A stretch of 64,000 nucleotides of DNA from Nitrospirae bacterium MYbin3 (GTDB taxonomy: Bacteria > Nitrospirota > Thermodesulfovibrionia > Thermodesulfovibrionales > Dissulfurispiraceae), in NCBI GenBank assembly GCA_002753335.1, contig PEAD01000001.1, positions 1 to 64,000 on the forward strand, read 5' to 3'. Below are positions 9,779 through 18,970 of the stretch, piece by piece. Position 1 is the stretch's first letter, and every line of letters starts with the position of its first letter. The notes below the pieces were generated by a model, which saw nothing but the letters and a program-made list of their open reading frames with translations, ran no database searches and was not told where the DNA came from. A program made the translations under genes and the position numbers.

Positions 9779-11689
9779 ATGCTTGATGTCGTGCCTAATG
9801 TGGTAAATACCATTGTTACCGGCAGTTTTATTTCGGAGGCCCCTGTGTGGACCAAATACGCAATCAGCGCCCTGTATCTTTTCGGGGTTCTTTTGCTTGC
9901 GCTCGTTCTGTCGCCCTTCCAAGGTCTTTTGTTTGCAGGCCTTGTGGCTGTTTTTCATGGTTCTCTTTCTTGGTCTTTATTTGTGAGCAGGGGATATATT
10001 CTGCCTGTAATCCCGCCGCTTGCGGCTGTTGTTATTTCTTATGGCGCCGCCTTGTTCTATCGCTACCTTCAGGAGCAGAAAGAAAAAAGAAAAGTAAGGG
10101 GCATGTTCTCAACCATGGTCTCTCCTGAAGTGTTGAGGATAATGGAAGAAAATCCGGCAGCCTTCAAGCTTGCCGGAGAGCAGCGCGAGGCCACGATGTT
10201 CTCATCCGACGTTTCTGGTTTTACCACCATATCTGAGGGGGTTACCGCCCGCGAACTGGCGAATATTCTTAATATTTACCTTACGCCGATGAGCAACATA
10301 ATAATGTCCTATAACGGATATATCGACAAATACGAAGGTGATGCGATTAAGGCGGAATTCGGAGTACCGCTTTATGACACGGACCATAGCTGGAAGGCCT
10401 GCTTCTCGGCCCTGTATCAGCAGGAAGAGCTTACGGTGATACAAAGAATGATCTTTCTGAAATACGGCGTGAGCATAACCGCAAGGATGGGGGTAAATAC
10501 AGGCATCGTGACCGCCGGCAATATGGGTTCGGAGAAGAGGATGCAATATACGGTTATGGGCGATGCGGTTACTATAGCCGAAGAACTCGAACCGGCGAAT
10601 AAGCTTTTTGATACATGGATCGCTATTGGACAGGCCACGCATGCACAAGCAGAGGGATATATAGAGACACGCTATTTAAACAACCTGATCATGGGCCACG
10701 CCCACCACTCCCTCCCTGTATATGAACTGACCGGGTGGAACAAAGAAAAATATTTGGAGTATTGGCTCGGTAAACCGGTGCCTGAACTGTATCTGGAGGC
10801 GTTCAAGAAGATGATCCCCGAAAAGGTGATCGCCTATGATGATTTTTTTGCATCCAAGCAGCTTCCTGATTCGAAGATGCTTGGTGACATGAAAACTCTG
10901 CTTTCGGGCCTACGGCCTAAGGTGGTTGAGTATATGAATGCAAATAATATCTCTAGCGTTCTTTTTGTGAGGCAGGGGCTTGAGGGGTTGGCCGCAGGCA
11001 TAAGAAAGCATGAAGGATTGTATTCCGGTGTTGCGCTGCCGGCACTGTACGCAACTGATATCAGTTTGTTGAAAGAAAAAATTTCTGCTGCAGGCGAGGA
11101 CTGGAGCCGTGTTCTTCTGGGGTGGAGAGTGCAGCTGAGGGAATGTGCTGGGCTGCATTTTATCCTGAAAGAGAAAATAGCAAAAGATGAGGCGGACTCT
11201 TATTACAGCATTATAGATATGCTGGAGAAGAGCATGGAATGTATAAATAAGCGGATAATATTTGCCAAGCCCGAAGATGAAATCGCAACAAAAATGGCGA
11301 GTCATCTGAAAGAGCTTATTATCGACAAGGATTCCACGTTGCTTTCGTATAAAACCGCCGAGCTTGCCGAAACATGTCTGCGGTTCGAAAAAGAGATACA
11401 TGACAGGCTTGCGGTCTTTGCCGAAGAGCTGAGAACGCGTGCTGATGAGTACCACATGTTTTTGGCTGACTTCTGCATAGTTTCTGACAGGCAGAGAGAA
11501 GCTGCGGCCATATACGCGCAGGCGCACAAACATTATCTAAAAAAGGAATGGAGCGAAGCAAAGGAATTATTCAAAAAGGTTGGTTCTGTTGTACCGGATG
11601 ATGGGCCTTCTAAGAAAATGCTCGAAAAAATAGAGCAGCTTGAAAAGACCATGCTGCCTCAGGATTGGGACGGAGCATGGGAGGAATAA
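9779..11689 (+). CDS. Membrane and class III cyclase part of second cyclase, C1-like
   Basis: This is the in-frame continuation of the gene broken at 9749; 9779 is the first ATG after the stop, without a visible SD, so independent translation is uncertain. It has three membrane segments (about residues 22-98), a class III cyclase domain (about 125-325) and a helical tail ending in a TPR-like unit and PQDWDGAWEE. Both metal-binding aspartates are kept: Asp144 (SSDVSGFT) and Asp188 (DKYEGDAIK), with Lys184 and Thr258 for ATP selection. The transition-state Asn and Arg are replaced by Thr265 and Glu269 (AVTIAEELE). The losses are exactly complementary to the upstream protein. Known from mammalian cyclases: C1 gives the metal site and C2 the Asn/Arg. 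Inferred: the two proteins work as a heterodimer making cAMP. Confidence 0.85.
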   Translation: MLDVVPNVVNTIVTGSFISEAPVWTKYAISALYLFGVLLLALVLSPFQGLLFAGLVAVFHGSLSWSLFVSRGYILPVIPPLAAVVISYGAALFYRYLQEQKEKRKVRGMFSTMVSPEVLRIMEENPAAFKLAGEQREATMFSSDVSGFTTISEGVTARELANILNIYLTPMSNIIMSYNGYIDKYEGDAIKAEFGVPLYDTDHSWKACFSALYQQEELTVIQRMIFLKYGVSITARMGVNTGIVTAGNMGSEKRMQYTVMGDAVTIAEELEPANKLFDTWIAIGQATHAQAEGYIETRYLNNLIMGHAHHSLPVYELTGWNKEKYLEYWLGKPVPELYLEAFKKMIPEKVIAYDDFFASKQLPDSKMLGDMKTLLSGLRPKVVEYMNANNISSVLFVRQGLEGLAAGIRKHEGLYSGVALPALYATDISLLKEKISAAGEDWSRVLLGWRVQLRECAGLHFILKEKIAKDEADSYYSIIDMLEKSMECINKRIIFAKPEDEIATKMASHLKELIIDKDSTLLSYKTAELAETCLRFEKEIHDRLAVFAEELRTRADEYHMFLADFCIVSDRQREAAAIYAQAHKHYLKKEWSEAKELFKKVGSVVPDDGPSKKMLEKIEQLEKTMLPQDWDGAWEE

Positions 11690-11702
11690 AAACAAACTAA
11701 AG

Positions 11703-13493
11703 TTATGTGTCTTCTGCCAGAGTGTTTTCTACTACCTGGTTCACAGTAATAACGCCTTTTAGAGCTTTATCTATCGCTTCCTGTCTTAGGGTCATCATTC
11801 CGCTTTTTATGGCAGCAGCCCGCAAAGCTTCGGTGCTTGAGCCTTTAATAAGCAGGGACCTGAATTCTTTTGATACCAGCAATACTTCATATATGCCGGT
11901 ACGGCCTCTTTCGCCTGAGCCGTCACAGGCATCGCAACCTTTGCCGCGATATAGGGTTGTTCCTTCCTTGATATCTCCTTTTGTTAGCTCTTCTTCGTCT
12001 TTTGTTGACACGTAGGATTCCTTGCAATGGGAGCATATTCTTCTGGCAAGTCGCTGGGCGCATACGAGTACAACAGAGTCCGCAATAAGGTACGATTCTA
12101 TGCCCATCTCAACTAATCTGGTGATAGTGCCGACAGCATCATTTGTATGCAGGGTAGAGAAAACCATGTGGCCGGTAAGCGATGCCTCAACAGCAGATTT
12201 CGCTGTTTCGAGGTCTCTAATTTCACCGATCAGAATAATGTCAGGGTCATGCCTCATAAAGGCCTTAAGCGCTTTTGCAAAGGTGTATCCGGTGGCCGGG
12301 TTAACGCTGCTCTGTATGATGTTGCCGCCGAGGCTTGTTTCTACCGGGTCTTCGGCCGTACAGATTTTAAGATCGGGTGTATCCAGCGTTTTAAGCGCAG
12401 CAAACAAGCCTGTGGACTTACCGCTTCCTGTAGGTCCCACATGCAAAAGAATGCCGTACGGTACCTGTATCGCCTCTTTGTAAAGCTTCATGCAGTGGTC
12501 ATTAAATCCGAGCATGTCCAGGGTAAGAACATTCCCAGACTTGTCCAGAAGTCTCATGACCACATCTTCGCCGAACGGTGTGGGTACGGTAGAAACGCGC
12601 AGGTCTATTTCGAAAGAGGGATTGTATTTTGTAAAATCGATTCTTCCATCCTGAGGCACACGCTTCTCATCTATTCTCAGGTCGGCCATTATCTTAAATC
12701 TTGTGATTAAGGCGTCCTGCGCATATTTAGGCACTCTCATAACCTCTTCAAGGTCGCCGTCTATACGGTACCTGACGCGAAGGTTGAACTGGGTGGGCTC
12801 CAGATGTATGTCGCTTGTCCTCTTTGCAACGGCCTCTTCAACGATTCTGCTTGCGAGCATCACGACCGGCCCGCTGTTTTCGGTTGCCTGATCCTGAGCA
12901 ACCTCAGCCATTTCAACATCAGTACGGTAACTCTCGGCAAGGTTGTCCATCAGGGTTCCAAGTCCAAGGTTGTCCTTGTCCTTGTCTTTTGCCTTGTCTT
13001 TTAAACCGTACAGCTTGTCAACGGCAGCTATTAATTTTGCCTGAGTGGTAACCGCGATTTTTACGGTCTTTACGTTGTATCTTGCGTCTTTGGAGAAACG
13101 TGTTATTTCATCAAGCGCCATCAAGTCTCGCGGCTCTACCATGGCTACGGTGAGAACCGGATCCGCATATTTAATCGGGAGAACCCTCAAATGTTTTGCA
13201 TAAGCAGGTTTAACGATTTTAAGGAGTTCTGACTGCACAGGGATAGTGGTAACATCCACAAACTCATAGCCGAGAGATTCTGCAACAATGGCGGCCACTT
13301 TATCACCCGGAATTCCGGTCTCTATTAAAAGTTGATCGAGATTTTTCCTTTCCTTGGCAACTCTCGGCAGCAGCTCTTGCAGCTGTTCATTAGTTACGAG
13401 CCCTTTTTCTATAGCAAGCTGTTCAAGGCTTTTTCTGACAACCTTTTTTACTTCGGGGCCTTTTGCAGCGTCAGCCGGTTTTTTTTCTTCCAT
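11703..13493 (-). CDS. pilB: PilB/GspE-type secretion and pilus assembly ATPase
   Basis: 596 residues. An N-terminal MshEN/T2SSE_N domain (about 20-170) is followed by the hexameric ATPase core: Walker A GPTGSGKST near 351, Asp box AEDPVE, Walker B ILIGEIRD, and His box TGHMVFSTLHTNDA. A tetracysteine zinc site follows (CSHC near 487 and CDAC about 40 residues later). These features are typical of type IV pilus extension ATPases and of GspE; the long N-terminal domain favours PilB, but no pilin or pilC neighbour is in view to decide. It lies 9 bases downstream of the GAF-PAS gene and is probably co-transcribed with it. It acts at the inner-membrane base of the pilus or secretion machine. Confidence 0.9.
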   Translation of the reverse strand: MEEKKPADAAKGPEVKKVVRKSLEQLAIEKGLVTNEQLQELLPRVAKERKNLDQLLIETGIPGDKVAAIVAESLGYEFVDVTTIPVQSELLKIVKPAYAKHLRVLPIKYADPVLTVAMVEPRDLMALDEITRFSKDARYNVKTVKIAVTTQAKLIAAVDKLYGLKDKAKDKDKDNLGLGTLMDNLAESYRTDVEMAEVAQDQATENSGPVVMLASRIVEEAVAKRTSDIHLEPTQFNLRVRYRIDGDLEEVMRVPKYAQDALITRFKIMADLRIDEKRVPQDGRIDFTKYNPSFEIDLRVSTVPTPFGEDVVMRLLDKSGNVLTLDMLGFNDHCMKLYKEAIQVPYGILLHVGPTGSGKSTGLFAALKTLDTPDLKICTAEDPVETSLGGNIIQSSVNPATGYTFAKALKAFMRHDPDIILIGEIRDLETAKSAVEASLTGHMVFSTLHTNDAVGTITRLVEMGIESYLIADSVVLVCAQRLARRICSHCKESYVSTKDEEELTKGDIKEGTTLYRGKGCDACDGSGERGRTGIYEVLLVSKEFRSLLIKGSSTEALRAAAIKSGMMTLRQEAIDKALKGVITVNQVVENTLAEDT

Positions 13494-13502
13494 AAATGTT
13501 TT

Positions 13503-14366
13503 CTATATCCTCGTAATTATGAGAATCAGCTGCCGTACCTTGTTTTTATCATCAACGTACGGGATGACCTTTACTTCAAGCACAGACAGCTGGCAGATCA
13601 TTTTATAGCCTTTTGCCAATACATCATTTAGTATCTCTTCAAGTTCGGTGCCGACAAAATTAGGGAATATTTCTAAAAAGTTGGCGCCAATCATAGAATC
13701 TACGGTGTATCTCATGCCGCTCATCATCTCCATAAACCTGCTTGCGGACATTATTGTTTTTTTCGTGTTCAGGATGCAGATCCCTTCCTCAATGTCGTCC
13801 ATAATGTAGGTTCTGAGCAGGCGCTCCTCATCCACCTTCTGATAAAGCAGCGCATTGTTCACAGCTATTCCTATCAAAATCGCAAGCTCCTGCATCATCT
13901 CAACATCCTTCTGGGTAAAGCCTCCGGGCTTGTTCAGCGCCTGCAAGACCCCGATAGTAGGCCCATTGGTTCTGAAAGGAATCGGGATTACAAGGACGCT
14001 TTGTGTTCTGTAACCGCTTTTCATGTCCCAGCTTTTGTCGAAGGCGAGTTCCGGGTCAGCGGCCTTAAGTTCTGCGTCATCGTAAGCATCTTTGATGTTG
14101 AGATAGTTGGCTGTTTCTGCCGAATAACCGGCAAGGCTTGATTTTTTTATAGGAACCCGTATCTCTACAAGATTTTCGGCCTGCAGCACTTTCGAATACA
14201 TCTCATAGTTTTCTCTATCAAGGATATACAGGGTGCAGCGTTCGGCCTTCAGTATATTACGAACCTGTTCAACAACCGAGGTCAGTATCTCGTTGATGTC
14301 TAAAGACGTAAGTATCGTCTCTAAAATATTGAAGAAGTTGTCTATGCTTTGTGTGAGTTCTTTCAA
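13503..14366 (-). CDS. GAF-PAS sensor protein upstream of pilB
   Basis: 287 residues with no output domain: a GAF domain (about 20-170, with RCTLYILDRENYEM and SVLVIPIPF segments) and a PAS-like domain (about 185-285, EGICILNTKKTIMSASRF). The start is TTG; the SD AGGAG sits five bases before it. GAF domains bind small ligands or mediate dimerisation, and PAS folds sense redox or ligands. Because it has only sensory domains and precedes pilB by 9 bases, a regulatory role for the pilus/secretion ATPase is inferred. The bases between it and rmlA (14367-14518) carry the divergent promoters, but no clear -35/-10 pair was recognised. Confidence 0.75.
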   Translation of the reverse strand: MKELTQSIDNFFNILETILTSLDINEILTSVVEQVRNILKAERCTLYILDRENYEMYSKVLQAENLVEIRVPIKKSSLAGYSAETANYLNIKDAYDDAELKAADPELAFDKSWDMKSGYRTQSVLVIPIPFRTNGPTIGVLQALNKPGGFTQKDVEMMQELAILIGIAVNNALLYQKVDEERLLRTYIMDDIEEGICILNTKKTIMSASRFMEMMSGMRYTVDSMIGANFLEIFPNFVGTELEEILNDVLAKGYKMICQLSVLEVKVIPYVDDKNKVRQLILIITRI

Positions 14367-14518
14367 GCCGTCTCCTGACTAATAAAAATAAAAACTATTA
14401 TATCACAGAACAAAAGAACTTTTTTACAGCATACTGGACAGACAAAAGAATGAGGGGTTAAACTAATCCCGGTTCCGGAGAGCAAGTTTATTACATATTT
14501 GTGCGGGGTGAAAAAACT

Positions 14519-15391
14519 ATGAAAGGCATTATCCTTGCGGGCGGCAGCGGCACAAGGCTCTATCCCATAACCAAATCGGTATGCAAACAGCTTCTGCCCA
14601 TTTACGACAAGCCGATGGTTTACTATCCATTGTCTGTTTTGATGCTTGCGGGCATCAGAGAAGTTCTTATAATTTCTACTCCCGCAGATCTGCCGCGCTT
14701 TAAAGAGATATTCGGAGACGGAGAAGAGTTTGGCCTTAAGCTTTCATATAAGGAACAACCTAAGCCAAATGGGCTTGCCGAGGCGTTCATAATCGGCGAA
14801 GAGTTTATAGGCGACAGTGATGTATGTCTTATTTTGGGCGATAATATTTTCTACGGCCACGGACTTACGAAGCTTCTGGTAAAGGCCGCTGAAGACGTTA
14901 AATCCGAAAGGGGAGCGACGATATTCGGATACTATGTCAAAGATCCGCAGAGATACGGCATTGTTGAGTTTGACAGCAACGGAAGCGTTCTTTCGATCGA
15001 AGAAAAACCTGATTCGCCCAAGTCCAATTATGCTGTTACGGGTCTGTATTTCTATGATAATGGCGTAGTTAAAGTGGCGAAGTCTATTAAGCCTTCGGCA
15101 AGGGGTGAACTCGAGATAACCGATGTAAATAATGAGTATCTTAAAAAAGGCAATTTAAGGGTTGAGCTGTTGGGCAGAGGCTACGCATGGCTCGATACAG
15201 GCACGCATGACAGCCTGCTTGATGCAGGGGAGTTCATCGCAACCATAGAAAAAAGGCAGGGCCTGAAGGTCGCCTGCATCGAAGAGATAGCTTTTAAATC
15301 AGGATATATAGACAAGGCGCAGGTAAAGAAGCTTGCCGGCCAATATAAAAATAATGGATACGGACAGTATCTGTTGAATTTGGTAAAGTAA
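14519..15391 (+). CDS. rfbA: Glucose-1-phosphate thymidylyltransferase
   Basis: 290 residues from the ATG at 14519 (an upstream in-frame GTG at 14501 overlaps the SD-like GGGGTG, which favours the ATG). It makes dTDP-glucose from dTTP and glucose-1-phosphate, the first step of dTDP-L-rhamnose synthesis. The N-terminal signature [12 protein letters not shown] with the following [11 protein letters not shown] is diagnostic for RmlA, and the length is typical. It is the first gene of a four-gene cluster in the order rmlA-C-D-B, with only 3 bases to rmlC. The products act in the cytoplasm and feed LPS, capsule or glycan synthesis. Confidence 0.97.
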   Translation: MKGIILAGGSGTRLYPITKSVCKQLLPIYDKPMVYYPLSVLMLAGIREVLIISTPADLPRFKEIFGDGEEFGLKLSYKEQPKPNGLAEAFIIGEEFIGDSDVCLILGDNIFYGHGLTKLLVKAAEDVKSERGATIFGYYVKDPQRYGIVEFDSNGSVLSIEEKPDSPKSNYAVTGLYFYDNGVVKVAKSIKPSARGELEITDVNNEYLKKGNLRVELLGRGYAWLDTGTHDSLLDAGEFIATIEKRQGLKVACIEEIAFKSGYIDKAQVKKLAGQYKNNGYGQYLLNLVK

Positions 15392-15394
15392 CCG

Positions 15395-15946
15395 ATGCCA
15401 TTCAGTTTTAAAAAACTTGAGCTGCAGGATGTGATACTTATCGAGCCAAAGGTTATTGGTGACGACAGGGGTTTTTTTATCGAAACCTATAAGCAGACCG
15501 ATTTTGCTGCTGCGGGCATAGAAGAATGTTTTGTACAGGACAATCTCTCGCGGTCTGCGAAGGGAGTTCTGCGCGGCCTTCATTATCAGAAAAATCCGAA
15601 GTCTCAGGGCAAGCTTATCCGTTGTCCTAAAGGCAGTATTTTTGATGTTGCTGTTGATATCAGGAAGGGATCGCCAACGTATGCCAAATGGGTCGGCGTG
15701 GAGCTTTCTGAAGAGAACAAGCGGATGCTTTATGTGCCCAAGGGCTTTGCGCATGGTTTTATTGTGCTGAGCGATTATGCCGACCTTTTCTACAAATGCA
15801 CGGATGAATATTCGCCGGAACATGATGCCGGAATTATCTGGAGCGATCCGACGATCAACATATCGTGGCCTTTCGAAGCGCCGCTTCTCTCCCCCAAAGA
15901 CACCCGCTTGCCGCTGCTTGTAGATGCGGACAATAATTTCGAATAA
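15395..15946 (+). CDS. rfbC: dTDP-4-dehydrorhamnose 3,5-epimerase
   Basis: 183 residues, the normal RmlC length. A cupin fold enzyme that epimerises C3 and C5 of dTDP-4-keto-6-deoxyglucose. Family landmarks include the N-terminal DVILIEPKVIGDDRGFFIET, the conserved RGLHYQ with the catalytic His, and the C-terminal WSDPTINISWP. It follows rmlA by 3 bases, so the two are translated from one message. A palindromic repeat element (copy 2) separates it from rmlD, which may change the relative expression of the downstream pair. Confidence 0.97.
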   Translation: MPFSFKKLELQDVILIEPKVIGDDRGFFIETYKQTDFAAAGIEECFVQDNLSRSAKGVLRGLHYQKNPKSQGKLIRCPKGSIFDVAVDIRKGSPTYAKWVGVELSEENKRMLYVPKGFAHGFIVLSDYADLFYKCTDEYSPEHDAGIIWSDPTINISWPFEAPLLSPKDTRLPLLVDADNNFE

Positions 15947-15954
15947 AAAGCTCT

Positions 15955-16065
15955 ACCACTGAGGGCACGGAGAAAATATAATATTTATTAAAACACACTA
16001 TAGAGCACACAGAGCAAAAGCTGCTTTTGTTTTCTATCTAAGGCTTTCTCTGAGTTCTCTGTGGT
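15955..16065. repeat. Intergenic inverted-repeat element, copy 2
   Basis: About 111 bp between rmlC and rmlD. The left arm begins ACCACTGAGGGCACGGAGAA and the right arm ends with CTCTGTGGT; the reverse complement of the right arm matches the left arm at about 16 of 21 positions. It lies inside a probable operon, so it would be transcribed and could fold into a long imperfect hairpin. Same family as 4576-4700 and 45942-46029. Confidence 0.75.
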
Positions 16066-16093
16066 TTATTTTTTAGGTTGAAAAGGAGTTGCT

Positions 16094-16942
16094 GTGAAAT
16101 TTCTGATAACAGGCGCAAATGGCCAGCTCGCAACCGAATTCAGGAGAACATTTGAGCGTGAAGGCTGCGAACACTTAGCGCTGACAAGGGCGCAGCTAGA
16201 TCTGTCGGATGCAAAGGCGGTTCAGGATGCGGTATCTCAATATAACCCCGATGTGGCGCTGAACTGTGCAGCCTACAATAATGTTGACGCTGCCGAAAAA
16301 GATTTTGACGCTGCCTTTGAGGCAAACGCAGTTGCTGTGAAGAACCTTGCTGCTGCCTGTGTTGAAAACAATGCGCTAATCGTTCATTACGGCAGCGATT
16401 ATGTTTTTGACGGGTTGAAAGGGGACCTGTATTCGGAGGAAGACATTCCTAATCCGATAAGCAGCTACGGAAAGAGCAAGCATGCCGGAGAACTGCTGCT
16501 GAAGGAAGAGACGGATAATTTTTTGATGTTCCGTGTCAGCTGGTTGTTCGGTAAGGGCAGGCAGAATTTTTTATATAAACTGTCCGAATGGGCGCAAAAA
16601 AATAGAACGCTGAAGATAGTCTGCGATCAGGTTTCAATTCCCACATATACGGAAGATATTGTGAACGGAACGATGCTTGCCATAAAAAAAGGTTTGCGCG
16701 GAGCGTATCATCTCACCAACAGTGGATACGCATCAAGGTACGAAGTGGCGCATTACTTCATCGAGCGCATGGGATTTGACAATATCCTTTTGCCGGTGGA
16801 TTCCGGTTTTTTTGAACTGCCCGCAAAGAGGCCCGCCTTTTCGCCTATGTCCAATGCCAAGCTTTCGAGGCAGCTTAATACCCGCTTTCCCCACTGGCAA
16901 GACGGCGTTGACAGATATATAAAGGCATTCAGGGAGGATTGA
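16094..16942 (+). CDS. rfbD: dTDP-4-dehydrorhamnose reductase
   Basis: 282 residues with a GTG start and SD AAGGAG six bases upstream. It performs the last step, NAD(P)H-dependent reduction to dTDP-L-rhamnose. It is an extended short-chain reductase: the nucleotide loop is ITGANGQLA at the N terminus, the catalytic Tyr-x-x-x-Lys is in SSYGKSKHAGE, and NCAAYNNVDAAE is typical of RmlD. It overlaps rmlB by one base (TGATG), showing translational coupling. Confidence 0.96.
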   Translation: MKFLITGANGQLATEFRRTFEREGCEHLALTRAQLDLSDAKAVQDAVSQYNPDVALNCAAYNNVDAAEKDFDAAFEANAVAVKNLAAACVENNALIVHYGSDYVFDGLKGDLYSEEDIPNPISSYGKSKHAGELLLKEETDNFLMFRVSWLFGKGRQNFLYKLSEWAQKNRTLKIVCDQVSIPTYTEDIVNGTMLAIKKGLRGAYHLTNSGYASRYEVAHYFIERMGFDNILLPVDSGFFELPAKRPAFSPMSNAKLSRQLNTRFPHWQDGVDRYIKAFRED

Positions 16943-17934
16943 TGAAAAGGCTTTTGGTTACTGGAGGCGCCGGTTTTATAGGCAGCGAGTTTGTGAGGCA
17001 GGGCGTAAGAAAAGGTTATGGGATCATACTTGCTGACAGCCTCACTTATGCCGGGGATTTATTGAGGATAAAGGAGTTCGAAAAAGAGATCTCGTTTCAC
17101 AAAATATCAGTAACAGACAGGGATGCTGTCGAAAAACTATTCATCGCAGAAAAGCCGGATGCTGTTGTGCATTGGGCTGCAGAAAGCCATGTTGACCGAA
17201 GCATTATGGACGCGGGGCCTTTTATCGACTCGAATGTTAAAGGGACTTCGATTATGCTGGACGCTGCTAGAAGGCATGGGGTTGAATGTTTTGTAAATGT
17301 CTCTACTGACGAGGTGTATGGAGATCTCGACGAGTCGGGCAGTTTTTTTGAGACTACTCCGCTGAATCCCAGCTCCCCGTATTCTGTGAGCAAGGCTTCT
17401 GCGGATATGCTCGGAAGGGCGTTCCACAGGACTTACGGACTGCCTGTCATCACCGTCCGTCCGTCCAACAACTACGGGCAGTGGCAGTACCCCGAAAAAC
17501 TTATACCGGTTGTTGTTGTTAAAGCTTTGAGGAACGAAAGCGTGCCTGTTTATGCGCAGGGACTGAATGTGCGGGAATGGCTCTGTGTTTCGGACTGCGC
17601 TGATGCGGTGTTTCGGATTCTCGAAAAAGGAAAGGCCGGAGATGTTTACAACATCGGCAGCGGCGAAGAAAGAAAAAACATAGAAGTTGTGAAAGAGATA
17701 CTAAAAATTCTTGGCAAGCCTGAAGATTTGATAAAGTTCACAAAAGACAGGCCGGGCCATGATTTCCGCTATTCGCTTAATTCCGGCAAGCTTAGAAAAG
17801 AGCTTTCATGGAGCCCTTCAACCGATTTTGGTTCAGGGTTGAACAATACCGTAGAATGGTTTTTGTCCAACATAAATTGGGTGAACGCAAAGATTGCGGC
17901 GCTTCAGGAATATTGGAGCAAAGCCTACTCCTAA
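16942..17934 (+). CDS. rfbB: dTDP-glucose 4,6-dehydratase
   Basis: 330 residues from the ATG at 16942, preceded by GGGAGG. A TTG three bases earlier is possible but less likely. It converts dTDP-glucose to dTDP-4-keto-6-deoxyglucose. The NAD-binding loop is TGGAGFIGSEF, the catalytic Tyr/Lys pair is in YSVSKAS, and STDEVYGDL and RPSNNYGQWQYPEKLIP are standard RmlB signatures. It closes the rhamnose cluster, which is therefore complete. Its 3' end overlaps the convergent LysM gene by four bases, leaving no room for a terminator between them. Confidence 0.96.
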   Translation: MKRLLVTGGAGFIGSEFVRQGVRKGYGIILADSLTYAGDLLRIKEFEKEISFHKISVTDRDAVEKLFIAEKPDAVVHWAAESHVDRSIMDAGPFIDSNVKGTSIMLDAARRHGVECFVNVSTDEVYGDLDESGSFFETTPLNPSSPYSVSKASADMLGRAFHRTYGLPVITVRPSNNYGQWQYPEKLIPVVVVKALRNESVPVYAQGLNVREWLCVSDCADAVFRILEKGKAGDVYNIGSGEERKNIEVVKEILKILGKPEDLIKFTKDRPGHDFRYSLNSGKLRKELSWSPSTDFGSGLNNTVEWFLSNINWVNAKIAALQEYWSKAYS

Positions 17935-18941
17935 AGAGCTGTTATTTTGTCTCCCACGCCTATTTGCTGTTCAGCCTTAATTATTAAGGCGACCGAGGTT
18001 TTTTCACCCACGTTGATAATCCTTACCTGGCCTATCGGCATATAAGGCTCTTCTTGCGAAAGCACCTTAAAGATGTCGCCTATCTCTATTCCGTGCATAG
18101 ATCCTCTGTCCAAATAAGCCACCTGCAGGCTGCCGGCCAAGATCTTTCCTTCTGTCAGCTTGATTACTATACCGCCTTCAGCCTCGGCACGCTTTTCGGA
18201 TTTGGCGTCAAAGGGCGGCTCTATCTCATAATGTCTTTTCAGGAGATCATCAGTCACAATCTCTTCATAGGATTCTGTTATCAGCGCCGTTGTTTTCGAG
18301 CCTTCTTTGGCTGAAAGTTCGAGCACTCCTTTTACTCTTATGAGATTGCCGACAGCTTCTTCGGTTTTGGGATGGAGCACCTGTTCGGGCTGGCTCATCA
18401 CAAAGAATTTCTTGATCGACGAAATGCCCGGGCCTGTTTCAACATAAACATAATCGCCCTTGCCCATAATAAGCTTGCCGGCCCTCGATGCCAAAACTTT
18501 TCCGTCATGCTTGAAGTCCTGATAGATGTACCCGCTCTGCAGAAGCATATCCAGAGGAACGAAATACTGTTTTTTCTGACCGCTTACTTTTTTTGCTGTA
18601 ACTTTATCCGGAGCAATAATATTCTTTTTGGGACGTTCGGTTATTGTTTCTGTGGCCGAATGTTTTTTGCCTTTCCCTGTTTGTCCTGACTCATCAATGA
18701 GATTTAATTTTTGTCCGGGGTATATCATGTGCGGATTCTTTAACTGCGGGTTGGATTTCCAGAGCTCCGGCCAAAGAAAAGCATCCTTAAGTTTTCCGGA
18801 CGATATTGTCCAGAGGGTGTCACCCTTTTGCACCGTGTATTCGCCTTCTCCTGCATCGAGTGCGTATGTGGCTGCAGGCAAAAACAGAAAAGCAAAGAAT
18901 AGCGTTGCAATCAATTTATCTAAAGACAGGTTTCTTATCAT
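17931..18941 (-). CDS. Exported LysM-domain protein
   Basis: 336 residues from the ATG at 18941, chosen because GGGAGGGG lies just upstream; a TTG at 18974 overlapping the bioA stop lacks such a site. A signal peptide (about 1-25) is followed by one LysM domain (about 35-85: YTVQKGDTLWTISSGKL, ending YPGQKLNLI). The remainder is a conserved beta-rich region seen in other LysM proteins of Nitrospirota and Deltaproteobacteria, without a catalytic motif that I recognise. LysM binds peptidoglycan GlcNAc, so the protein is probably periplasmic and bound to the cell wall. It lies 29 bases behind bioA and may share its message. Confidence 0.8.
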   Translation of the reverse strand: MIRNLSLDKLIATLFFAFLFLPAATYALDAGEGEYTVQKGDTLWTISSGKLKDAFLWPELWKSNPQLKNPHMIYPGQKLNLIDESGQTGKGKKHSATETITERPKKNIIAPDKVTAKKVSGQKKQYFVPLDMLLQSGYIYQDFKHDGKVLASRAGKLIMGKGDYVYVETGPGISSIKKFFVMSQPEQVLHPKTEEAVGNLIRVKGVLELSAKEGSKTTALITESYEEIVTDDLLKRHYEIEPPFDAKSEKRAEAEGGIVIKLTEGKILAGSLQVAYLDRGSMHGIEIGDIFKVLSQEEPYMPIGQVRIINVGEKTSVALIIKAEQQIGVGDKITAL

Positions 18942-18970
18942 ATCCCCTCCCAAATTTTGCTTCTTCAAAA

